19,637 nt of DNA, taken from the NCBI GenBank assembly GCA_012510305.1, contig JAAZIE010000023.1, forward strand, positions 1-19,637, read 5' to 3'. This stretch comes from Bacillota bacterium (GTDB lineage Bacteria; Bacillota; Dethiobacteria; DTU022). Below are positions 1 to 6,672 of the stretch, piece after piece (the first letter of the stretch is position 1; every line of letters begins with the position of its first letter). The translations under genes and the position numbers were made by a program. The notes under the pieces were generated by a model that was not told the DNA's origin, did no database searches, and saw nothing but the letters and a program-made list of their open reading frames with translations.

Positions 1-711
1 ATACTGCACAATATGGAGATCCTCGGTATTGACCCGGGCTCTATTGATGCCATCTTCTTATCCCATTGCCATTACGATCACACCGCCGGGCTGGTGGAGA
101 TGCTCAAGGCTATCGGCCGGGAGATCGTTCCCGTGATCGCCCATACCGATATCTTCAGGGAAAACTATATCTTCGATCCCTTTATCAGGAATATCGGCAT
201 CACCGCCAAAAACGGGAGCGAAGCGATCAAGGCCGCCGGCGGGCACCTGGTATTAACCGGGGAAGCCTTTGAAATAGCACCGGGCGTTTTATCCACCGGG
301 GTGGTACCGCGCCGCCTGGATTTTGAAGAGCAGGGGATCGGCACGTACAACCTGGCGGAGGGAGCTATTTCGGGCGATCAGATCGAAGACGACCTCTCCA
401 TCGTGGTCAACGTGAAAGATGTGGGCCTGGTGGTCCTGGTGGGGTGCAGCCACGCAGGGATCGTCAACATTGTGACCCACTCAAAAGAGCTTGCCGGTGT
501 GGGCAAGGTGGAGGCGGTCATGGGCGGTTTTCACCTTATCGAAGCGCCCGCCGAACGGATCGCCCGGACTGCACAGGCTTTGGAAGAGATGGAGATAAGC
601 CGGGTCGTGGCGGGCCACTGCACCGGGCTCAAAGCCTGCGCCGAGCTGGGCCGGGTCCTGGGAGAGAGGTTCGAGCTGCTGCATTCCGGCAAGATTCTGA
701 CCGTGCCCTGA
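1..711 (+). CDS. MBL-fold metallo-hydrolase, 5' partial
   Basis: The reading frame is open from base 1, and the four codons before the first ATG (base 13) read I-L-H-N, so the true start lies upstream of the window. The visible 236 residues hold the metallo-beta-lactamase metal motif HCHYDH (H22, H24, D26, H27 counted from base 1). A GCSHAGIVN segment, a GGFHL segment and a VVAGHCTG segment follow; these carry the later metal-binding His residues. This layout fits the subfamily annotated as 7,8-dihydropterin-6-yl-methyl-4-(beta-D-ribofuranosyl)aminobenzene 5'-phosphate synthase-like, found widely in Clostridia and archaea. Its real substrate in bacteria is unknown, so only the fold and metal site are safe. 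It appears cytoplasmic, though the N-terminus is missing. Two hairpins follow the stop, suggesting that its transcript ends before the GH3 gene. Confidence 0.85.
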   Translation: MLHNMEILGIDPGSIDAIFLSHCHYDHTAGLVEMLKAIGREIVPVIAHTDIFRENYIFDPFIRNIGITAKNGSEAIKAAGGHLVLTGEAFEIAPGVLSTGVVPRRLDFEEQGIGTYNLAEGAISGDQIEDDLSIVVNVKDVGLVVLVGCSHAGIVNIVTHSKELAGVGKVEAVMGGFHLIEAPAERIARTAQALEEMEISRVVAGHCTGLKACAELGRVLGERFELLHSGKILTVP

Positions 712-717
712 TCGGGG

Positions 718-735
718 AACGGCGGTGCCGTTTTT
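718..735 (+). terminator. short intrinsic terminator after the MBL gene
   Basis: AACGGC (718-723) and GCCGTT (727-732) form a perfect 6-bp stem around a GGT loop. The run of five T at 731-735 overlaps the 3' arm. It starts 7 bases after the stop of the MBL gene, the usual place for a rho-independent terminator. Confidence 0.6.
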
Positions 736-736
736 C

Positions 737-772
737 AAGGCCTGACCCTTTGCCGGTTCAGGCCTTAATTTT
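737..772 (+). terminator. second hairpin, possible terminator
   Basis: AAGGCCTGA (737-745) and TCAGGCCTT (758-766) pair perfectly over 9 bp with a 12-base loop. The sequence after it is only moderately T-rich (aatttta), so it may back up the first hairpin or be a structured leader for the GH3 gene. Confidence 0.45.
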
Positions 773-831
773 AGGCGGATTCAGGGAGACCGCTCTGCTA
801 AAGAGCACTTCGTGCAAATAAAGGGGGCGCC

Positions 832-3285
832 ATGATGAAACAGTTGATCGGCAGGATCAGTTTGGAGGAAAAAGCCGGCCTTTGTTCCGGTCTCGATATG
901 TGGAGCACAAAGCCCCTGGAGAGGCTGGGGATCAGCTCCATCGTTGTATCCGATGGGCCTCACGGGCTGAGGAGGCAGCGCGAAGGCGGCGACAACCTCG
1001 GCCTCATGGATAGCGTCCCTGCAACCTGCTTCCCCACATCCAGCGCCCTGGCCGCTTCCTGGGACGTGCGCCTGGCGGCCCAAATCGGGGCTGCTATCGC
1101 CGAAGAATGCCTTCAGGAAGGTGTTTCCGTGCTGCTGGGGCCGGGGGTTAATATCAAGCGTTCACCCCTCTGCGGCCGCAACTTCGAGTACTATTCCGAG
1201 GATCCCCACCTGGCGGGGCAGATGGCTGTAGCTTTTATCGACGGGGTCCAGTCCCGTGGGGTGGGCACCTCGCTCAAGCATTATGCAGCGAACAATCAGG
1301 AACACCGGCGCACGACCATTGATGCAATCATCGACCGGCGGGCCTTGCGGGAAATTTACCTGGCTGCTTTCGAGGCCGCGGTAAAAAAAGCGCAGCCCTG
1401 GACGGTGATGTGCGCCTACAACAGGTTGAACGGAATCTACTGCAGCGAACACCGGGAGCTGCTCACCGGCATTCTGAAGGAGGAGTGGGGGCACCGGGGT
1501 ATCGTGGTAACCGATTGGGGCGCCTGCAACGACCGGGTGGCCGGCCTGGAAGCCGGGCAGGAGCTGGAGATGCCCGGGGGTGCCCGGGACAACGATCGCG
1601 CCATCGTCGAGGCGGTGCGCAGCGGCCGGCTGGATGAGGCTGTGCTCGATGCAGCGGTGGAGAGGTTTTTAAAGCTGGTCCGCCAAGCATCGGAAAACTT
1701 AAAACCGGGCTTTCGTTACGATCCGAAGGCTCACCACGATCTGGCCCGCAAAGCTGCGGCCCAGTGTGCGGTGCTTCTGAAAAATGAGGACGCCATCCTC
1801 CCCCTGGACCGCTCGGCCAGTGTGGCGATTATCGGCAAACTGGCTGCCAGACCGCGCTACCAGGGCAGCGGCAGCTCCCTGATCAACCCTTCCCGGCTGG
1901 AAAGCGCCCTGGATAATCTGAAAGAGCGCGGCCTGAAGCTAACTTACGCCCAGGGCTACAGCCATATCAGCGACCTTCCCGACAGGGCCTTGATTGCTGA
2001 AGCCTGCGCTGCTGCCGAAGGCGCCGACAGGGTGATCGTTTTTGCCGGTCTCACCGATATCTGCGAATCCGAGGGTTTTGACCGCGATCACCTGGAGCTG
2101 CCCGCCAACCAGAACATCCTGATCGAGGAGCTGGCCCGGGTTAACCCCCGCCTGGCGGTGGTTCTTTCCGGCGGAGCCCCGGTGGAGATGCCCTGGATTG
2201 ACCGGGTGAAGGGGATCCTGCACCTTCACCTGAGCGGGCAGGCCGGCGGCGCCGCCGCCGCAGAGCTGCTGCTGGGAACGGTGAACCCTTCGGGCAAGTT
2301 GGCGGAGACGTACCCCCTGGCCAACAGCGATGCCCTTGCCGCTGCTTACTTTCCCGGCGGCCCGCTCACCGTGGAATACCGGGAAAGTATTTTTGTGGGT
2401 TATCGCTACTATGACAGCGCCGGCAAAAAAGTGCTTTTCCCCTTCGGGCACGGCCTAAGCTACACCACCTTCAAGTACAGCAACCTGGTGCTCTCCACCC
2501 ACCGGGTCGGCAGCTGGGAGCGGTTCAAGGCGACCGTGTCTGTGAAAAATACAGGAGCGCGGCCGGGAGCAGAGGTGATCCAGCTCTACATCGAGGCGCC
2601 GCCGTCAAAACTTTTCAAGGCAAAAAAAGAACTGAAAGCGTTCAAGAAAGTATTTTTAAACCCCGGGGAAGAGAAAAGCGTGGAGCTGGAGCTGGACCGG
2701 CGCTCCTTTGCCTATTACAATGCGGCCATCGACGACTGGCATGTGGAGAACGGAGCATATAACCTCCTCATCGGCGCCTCCAGCCGGGATATCCGCCTGC
2801 AGGCAAAAGTCGTCATCGAGCTGCCCGACGGCGGGATCGAGGTACCCGATTATCGCGACAGCTGCCCCGCTTATTACAACCTGAACCGGGGGGCCGATCA
2901 GATTCCCCGGCAGCAATTCGAAGCTCTTTACGGAAAACCGCTGCCCGATCAAGCCGGCCCGAAAGGGAAAAAAGTTTTTGATCGCAACTCCACCCTGGAA
3001 GATATCGGTCATACTCTTACCGGTAAAATAGTGCTCAGGGTGGGGCTGCTCGTTGCGTCAAAGATCGCCAGGGGAGATAAAGATGACAGCAGGGTTATCG
3101 CCTCCAGGAATATGATCAAACGGATGCTGCCCCAGCTGCCCCTGAGGAGCATCGTCAACGTCAGCGGTGGGCTGCTCAGCCCGGGTGTGCTGGAGGGGCT
3201 GCTCCTCGTTCTAAACGGCCGGCGGCTCAAAGGATGGGGCCGGATCCTGGGGACGCTGTTCAAAAAGAAGAAGGAATCAGGGTGA
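832..3285 (+). CDS. glycoside hydrolase family 3 (beta-glucosidase-like)
   Basis: This is a retaining exo-acting beta-glycosidase of 817 residues with no signal peptide, so it probably cleaves imported oligosaccharides in the cytoplasm. The (beta/alpha)8 domain (about 1-290) shows SDGPHG (D41), KHYAANNQEHRR (K149, H150) and VVTDWGA, whose D228 is the catalytic nucleophile position of the family. The second domain shows ESEGFDR, where E414 is the likely acid/base. A fibronectin III-like domain follows (about 550-660). A C-terminal extension of roughly 150 residues has no function I can name; I recall similar tails on clostridial GH3 enzymes. There is no PA14 insertion. Two adjacent ATG codons (832, 835) follow an AGGGGG ribosome site; the second has the better spacing. 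The exact sugar specificity cannot be read from the sequence. Confidence 0.9.
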   Translation: MMKQLIGRISLEEKAGLCSGLDMWSTKPLERLGISSIVVSDGPHGLRRQREGGDNLGLMDSVPATCFPTSSALAASWDVRLAAQIGAAIAEECLQEGVSVLLGPGVNIKRSPLCGRNFEYYSEDPHLAGQMAVAFIDGVQSRGVGTSLKHYAANNQEHRRTTIDAIIDRRALREIYLAAFEAAVKKAQPWTVMCAYNRLNGIYCSEHRELLTGILKEEWGHRGIVVTDWGACNDRVAGLEAGQELEMPGGARDNDRAIVEAVRSGRLDEAVLDAAVERFLKLVRQASENLKPGFRYDPKAHHDLARKAAAQCAVLLKNEDAILPLDRSASVAIIGKLAARPRYQGSGSSLINPSRLESALDNLKERGLKLTYAQGYSHISDLPDRALIAEACAAAEGADRVIVFAGLTDICESEGFDRDHLELPANQNILIEELARVNPRLAVVLSGGAPVEMPWIDRVKGILHLHLSGQAGGAAAAELLLGTVNPSGKLAETYPLANSDALAAAYFPGGPLTVEYRESIFVGYRYYDSAGKKVLFPFGHGLSYTTFKYSNLVLSTHRVGSWERFKATVSVKNTGARPGAEVIQLYIEAPPSKLFKAKKELKAFKKVFLNPGEEKSVELELDRRSFAYYNAAIDDWHVENGAYNLLIGASSRDIRLQAKVVIELPDGGIEVPDYRDSCPAYYNLNRGADQIPRQQFEALYGKPLPDQAGPKGKKVFDRNSTLEDIGHTLTGKIVLRVGLLVASKIARGDKDDSRVIASRNMIKRMLPQLPLRSIVNVSGGLLSPGVLEGLLLVLNGRRLKGWGRILGTLFKKKKESG

Positions 3286-3344
3286 ACCGGTAAGATCGCA
3301 CCCGCGAGTGCCGGCGCAGGTTGATCAATGGAGGGGCTGATCAA

Positions 3345-4580
3345 ATGATCGGTGATCTGTGGACCATACTGATAACGAGCGCAGAAGAATCCTTTACCCA
3401 GGTGACCGTCTTTGTGGGCGCCGTTCTTTTGCTCTTCGGCTATATCGATTACAAGCAGCAAGGCGCTTTTATTGAGATCATTGCAAAATCAAAGCGACTT
3501 CAACCCCTCATCGGCGCCCTTTTGGGGATCATTCCCGGCTGCGGGGGCTCCATCCTGGTGATGCCCCTCTACGTGAAGGGTACCGTTACTTTCGGTACCG
3601 TTGTGGCCACCCTCATCGCCACGGCGGGCGACTCTGCCTTCGTTACGCTGACCCAGATACCGGGCCAGTTTGCCCTGATTACCGGCGCCTGCCTGGTAAT
3701 CGGAGCGGCGGCCGGTTACGCGGTGGACTACTACAAGGTGGGCGACTGGGTGAGGCAAAAATCGGCAAAAAAAGAGTTCGCCGGCTTGGAAAGGGAGCAT
3801 GAAAAAGCTGAGGCCAGGCTTGATCAGATCTATTGCGATCATCCCCACGACTGCCGCTCCCGCGATCTGAGGCATATCGGACACGAGGAGGGCGATGAGA
3901 TCGATATGCTGCTGCACCATGCCGACCCTCTGGACCCGGGCAGGCTCGGTTACAGGATCACCCACAACTTTTACATTGTATTCTGGGCCGCTATCGCCGT
4001 GGGCCTGGTTTTGGGGGTGCTTGATCTGATGCAAGCGGATCCCCGTCGCTTCCCCTGGTTGCCCGGCGCCGGCGCCCTGATCGGGGGAGCGGGCACGCTG
4101 ATCGTGCTCCTGTACATGTTATTCGGGAAAAGGTTTATCCAGGCGCAAACTCATGAAGATGCCGAGCATAAGCTCTTTTCACTGAAAGAAACTTTCATCC
4201 ACAATGCCCAGGAGACCGCCTTTGTGGGCACCTGGGTCTTTGCCGCCTACCTGGTTTTTGAGCTGGCGATCTATTTCAGCGGCGGCGAAAAAACGGTGGT
4301 GGCTCTTCTGGCTTCCACCGGCTTCGTTTCGGTGATGCTGGGGGTCCTCGTGGGAATCATTCCGGGCTGCGGCCCCCAGGTAATATTTGTCTCTCTCTAT
4401 CTCAAAGGGATGTTCCCCTTTGCGGCGCTTCTGGCCAACGCCGTTTCGCAGGACGGCGACGCCCTCTTCCCTTTGATCGCCATGGATCGCAAAGCCGCTT
4501 TCTGGGCCACCGTGGTCAATACCGCTGTTGCAGCCGTGGTCGGGGTGATCGCCTATCTCATCGAGGTAGGCCTGGGCTGA
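3345..4580 (+). CDS. putative 10-TM metal exporter (ArsP_2 / putative manganese transporter family)
   Basis: This integral membrane protein has 411 residues. The start is ATG 3345, with GGAGGGG eight bases upstream; an in-frame TTG at 3321 lacks a comparable site. The two halves carry matching signatures, GIIPGCG at residues 61-67 and again at 337-343, each followed by a LYxKG segment and a GD pair. This is the internal duplication of the PF11449-type family, annotated as a 10-TM heavy-metal exporter or putative manganese transporter. Between the halves lies a charged loop (about 135-200) with Cys164, His166, His168, Cys170, His177, His180, His191 and His192, suitable for binding a soft or transition metal. 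The metal and direction of transport are inference from the family name. It lies 59 bases after the GH3 gene with no clear terminator between them, so co-transcription is possible. Confidence 0.75.
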   Translation: MIGDLWTILITSAEESFTQVTVFVGAVLLLFGYIDYKQQGAFIEIIAKSKRLQPLIGALLGIIPGCGGSILVMPLYVKGTVTFGTVVATLIATAGDSAFVTLTQIPGQFALITGACLVIGAAAGYAVDYYKVGDWVRQKSAKKEFAGLEREHEKAEARLDQIYCDHPHDCRSRDLRHIGHEEGDEIDMLLHHADPLDPGRLGYRITHNFYIVFWAAIAVGLVLGVLDLMQADPRRFPWLPGAGALIGGAGTLIVLLYMLFGKRFIQAQTHEDAEHKLFSLKETFIHNAQETAFVGTWVFAAYLVFELAIYFSGGEKTVVALLASTGFVSVMLGVLVGIIPGCGPQVIFVSLYLKGMFPFAALLANAVSQDGDALFPLIAMDRKAAFWATVVNTAVAAVVGVIAYLIEVGLG

Positions 4581-4611
4581 GGGCGACCCTTCCCGGGGAA
4601 GCGGGCGCCCT
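4580..4611 (+). terminator. two-tier hairpin after the transporter gene
   Basis: An outer stem AGGGCG (4580-4585) / CGCCCT (4606-4611) encloses an inner stem CTTCC / GGAAG (4589-4593, 4597-4601). The following bases are only gttt, so termination is uncertain. It begins at the last base of the transporter stop codon. Confidence 0.4.
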
Positions 4612-4661
4612 GTTTACACCGTAGAGCGGAGAAGAAAAACACCAGTAAAGGATTTGAGGAG

Positions 4662-5534
4662 ATGTCCAAAAAGTCAATTACCGCCGCAGGAGTAATCGTT
4701 TTATTGCTTTTGTTCGCCCTGGCCTCGTGGATATTGCAGGCTGATGCAGACAAAGCGGTGCCTGAGGGGAATCTTCAGGTTCACTTTATCGATGTGGGCC
4801 AGGGAGACGCGATCCTGGTCCAGACACCCCGGCAGAACATCCTCATCGACGGGGGGGAGCGGGGCCCGGCGGCTCTCGATTACCTGAAATCCCGGGGCGT
4901 GGGGCGGCTCGACCTGGTGATCGGGACCCATCCCCATTCCGATCATATCGGCGGTCTCATCGATGTGCTGCAGGAGATACCGGTACAGGAGATCATCGAT
5001 CCGGGGGTGGTGCATACCACCAAAACCTTCGAAGACTACTTGACCCTCATCGATGAGCGCGAGATCAAGTTTACCGAGGGCCGCGCCGGGCTGCGCTATG
5101 ATCTCGGCGGCGGCGCCGGGATGCAGATCTTGCACCCCACCGCTCCCTCATCTTCCCGGTTAAACGATGCCAGCATCGTGGCCCGGGTGGATTTTGGGCG
5201 GCTCAGTTTTCTTTTCACCGGCGATATAGAGCGTGCGGCGGAGAAACAAATACTTGAAAGTGGGTACAACCCCGGTGCGGTTATTCTAAAAGTGAGCCAT
5301 CACGGCAGCAGGGACAGCAACACCGGCGCCTTTCTTGAGGCCGTAAACCCGAAGACAGCGGTGATCATGTGCGGCAGCGGCAACACGTACGGCCATCCGC
5401 ATAGCGAGACCCTGGACAAGCTGGCCGGCGCCGGGGTTGAAGTCTACCGGACCGATAGAGACGGGACGGTGCTTATCTCCACCGACGGGGAGACGTACAC
5501 GGTTAAATGTGCACGGCAGGAGGGTCGGGAATGA
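4662..5534 (+). CDS. ComEC/Rec2-like MBL-fold hydrolase, exported
   Basis: The 290-residue protein starts with a positively charged N-terminus and one hydrophobic stretch (about 8-26), which fits a signal peptide or membrane anchor. The rest is the soluble metallo-beta-lactamase domain also found at the end of the competence protein ComEC. HFIDVGQGDA (41-50) opens the domain; the metal motif is THPHSDH (H90, H92, D94, H95); FTGDIE and VSHHGS follow in the usual order. Family members are probably extracellular phosphodiesterases or nucleases, but the substrate of these stand-alone forms is not settled. The channel part of ComEC is absent, so a direct role in DNA uptake is not shown. An AAAGGA about 9 bases before ATG 4662 is the likely ribosome site. 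Its stop overlaps the next gene's start. Confidence 0.85.
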   Translation: MSKKSITAAGVIVLLLLFALASWILQADADKAVPEGNLQVHFIDVGQGDAILVQTPRQNILIDGGERGPAALDYLKSRGVGRLDLVIGTHPHSDHIGGLIDVLQEIPVQEIIDPGVVHTTKTFEDYLTLIDEREIKFTEGRAGLRYDLGGGAGMQILHPTAPSSSRLNDASIVARVDFGRLSFLFTGDIERAAEKQILESGYNPGAVILKVSHHGSRDSNTGAFLEAVNPKTAVIMCGSGNTYGHPHSETLDKLAGAGVEVYRTDRDGTVLISTDGETYTVKCARQEGRE

Positions 5535-5746
5535 AAGCGGTTCTCGATCGCTTCGAGGGCGATTACGCCATCCTGCTCTTTGGGGAAAAAGAGATCCGGG
5601 TCGATCTGCCGCGGGCCCTGCTGCCCCCGGGGGCCAAAGAAGGCAGCTGGTACAGGGTCAGCTTCGAACCGGACCCGGAAGGGGAGCGCAAACAGCGGGA
5701 AAAAATTGAGGATCTTTTAAACAAGCTCAAAAATAAAAACAGGTAG
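5531..5746 (+). CDS. DUF3006 family small protein
   Basis: This 71-residue acidic and basic soluble protein begins MKAVLDRFEGDYAILLF, the typical opening of DUF3006 (PF11213). The first 45 residues look like a small beta-rich domain; the tail is a charged helix rich in Glu, Lys and Arg. ATG 5531 overlaps the preceding TGA as ATGA and has AGGAGGG seven bases upstream. An earlier in-frame ATG at 5507 has no such site. DUF3006 genes often follow ComEC-like hydrolase genes in Bacillota, and the overlap points to translational coupling. Its function is unknown; a partner or regulator role for the hydrolase is only inference. Confidence 0.8.
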   Translation: MKAVLDRFEGDYAILLFGEKEIRVDLPRALLPPGAKEGSWYRVSFEPDPEGERKQREKIEDLLNKLKNKNR

Positions 5747-5747
5747 C

Positions 5748-5767
5748 GCCGCCCGGGGAGGGGCGGC
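5748..5767 (-). terminator. GC hairpin between convergent genes
   Basis: GCCGCCC (5748-5754) and GGGCGGC (5761-5767) form a perfect 7-bp stem with a 6-base loop between the converging DUF3006 and alkyltransferase-like genes. Read on the minus strand a T-rich run (TGTTTTTATTTTT) follows about 6 bases later. It may terminate the minus-strand transcript and slow the plus-strand one. Confidence 0.4.
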
Positions 5768-6306
5768 TATTCCAGGAGGCAGTTTTTCCTGGTGCAGACG
5801 TAATTCCCCCTGAGCCGGGACAGATCGTGCCCTTCATGTTCCAGCAGCTTCTCCCTTAAATAACCGGCCCCGGTTCTGCAGATGCCGATTCCTCTTTGGG
5901 GCAGGACCCGGTGGGTGGGCAAAAAATAGGAAACAGGGTTTCTGGCCACGGCGCTCCCCACCGCCTGCGCCGCACCCGGCTTGCCCAGTCTCCCGGCAAT
6001 CCCCTTGTAGGTGGTCACGGTGCCCGGCTCCACCCGGCTGACCGCCGCGAAGACCCTTTGCTGAAAATCTGTAAATCCGCTCAGGTCCAGGGGCAGGCCG
6101 TGCTTGCCGGTTTCCAGGAATCTTTTCGTCTCTTTTAAAATGAGCTCCCTCTCCGGATCCCTTTCCCCTTCTTCATCTGCCGGCCCCAGGCGGATGCTCC
6201 GCTCACCCCGGCTGCCCCTCAAGGAAAGATATTTCAAGCCCTCGCCGGTAAAGGTTATGCTGAGCCTGTCTGTTTCCAGAAAACCGATGATCTCTTCCCA
6301 GTTCAT
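5767..6306 (-). CDS. alkyltransferase-like (ATL) protein, MGMT homologue with Cys to Thr active site
   Basis: The 179-residue protein has the two-domain layout of O6-alkylguanine-DNA alkyltransferases. A variable N-terminal part (1-75) is followed by the DNA-binding helix-turn-helix domain: FQQRVFAAVSRVEPGTVTTYKG, then GAAQAVGSAVARNP, then the active-site motif. That motif is normally PCHRV, with Cys as alkyl acceptor; here it is PTHRV, with Thr131 encoded by ACC (5914-5916 on the plus strand). Gln114 stands where many members have the arginine finger. Without Cys the protein cannot be a normal suicide alkyl acceptor. Known ATL proteins, with Trp or Ala at this place, bind alkylated guanine and hand it to nucleotide excision repair, so a damage-sensor role is likely but inferred. 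ATG 6306 has GGAGGG seven bases upstream. A 29-base hairpin repeat sits directly before that site. Confidence 0.8.
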   Translation of the reverse strand: MNWEEIIGFLETDRLSITFTGEGLKYLSLRGSRGERSIRLGPADEEGERDPERELILKETKRFLETGKHGLPLDLSGFTDFQQRVFAAVSRVEPGTVTTYKGIAGRLGKPGAAQAVGSAVARNPVSYFLPTHRVLPQRGIGICRTGAGYLREKLLEHEGHDLSRLRGNYVCTRKNCLLE

Positions 6307-6320
6307 CTTGGTTCCCTCCG

Positions 6321-6356
6321 GGTGACAGGGGGACGGTTCTCCTGTCACCTTTTTTT
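6321..6356 (+). repeat. 29-base palindromic repeat, copy 1, with T tract
   Basis: Arms GGTGACAGG (6321-6329) and CCTGTCACC (6341-6349) pair perfectly over 9 bp around an 11-base loop; seven T follow at 6350-6356. The 29 bases are identical, in the same orientation, to the element at 12172-12200. I recognise this palindrome type as a dispersed element in anaerobic Bacillota genomes, possibly REP-like. Read on the minus strand it ends 2 bases before the GGAGGG site of the alkyltransferase-like gene, so it would lie in that gene's leader or promoter. Confidence 0.75.
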
Positions 6357-6387
6357 GATTCTCGCTGCTTGCTTTTACCCTATCTCC

Positions 6388-6403
6388 GCTTCATAAATGA
6401 AGC
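6388..6403. promoter_or_regulatory. perfect 16-base palindrome, candidate operator
   Basis: GCTTCAT (6388-6394), two A, and ATGAAGC (6397-6403) form a perfect dyad with 7-base arms. A 2-base spacer is too tight for a good RNA hairpin, so a dimeric repressor site is more likely than a terminator. It lies between the divergent ATL and symporter genes; the regulator is unknown. Confidence 0.35.
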
Positions 6404-6598
6404 TGTCTTTCTATCTTTCCTGGGGCGCTCCCAAATATGCCCCGCCATTTCACTTCGCTCCATAGAAAATAGCGGCGGCCTCTCCAGGCAAGATCCTCAG
6501 GGAACGGTTAGCGGAGAACATTTCAGAACAGGGCAAAGGTTTTAAAAATAAGTTGGAGAATAAGTGAGCAACCGGGCTTTTATCCTCCCGGCAGCGCG

Positions 6599-6647
6599 GC
6601 CCTGTTTACCTTGTAAATTGCGGCCGGCTCAATTATTGCGACAGGGC
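6599..6647 (+). promoter_or_regulatory. nested inverted repeat in the symporter leader
   Basis: GCCCTGT (6599-6605) pairs with ACAGGGC (6641-6647). Inside, AATTG (6616-6620) pairs with CAATT (6630-6634) around a CGGCCGGCT loop. The structure ends 15 bases before the GGAGGTG ribosome site of the symporter gene. It could be a leader RNA fold or an operator; no known riboswitch was recognised. Confidence 0.3.
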
Positions 6648-6672
6648 AGATCAATTCATGCGGAGGTGTGCG

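Larger units (their letters stand above)
6357..6672. other. intergenic region upstream of the symporter gene
   Basis: No gene is convincing in this gap between the divergent ATL and symporter genes. It holds a perfect 16-base palindrome (6388-6403), an AT-rich patch near 6538-6565, and a nested inverted repeat (6599-6647) just before the symporter's ribosome site. I found no pair of -35 and -10 boxes good enough to call a promoter, though promoters for both genes should lie here. Confidence 0.5.

Noticed and set aside
3321..3344. TTG start for the metal exporter
   Set aside because: It would place the strong GGAGGGG site inside the gene; ATG 3345 has that site at the right spacing and the product begins as in the family.
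4606..6612. Shared CCCTGTTTAC at 4608-4617 and 6600-6609 as a possible repeat family
   Set aside because: Similarity stops after 10 bases and the surrounding structures differ, so chance is adequate.
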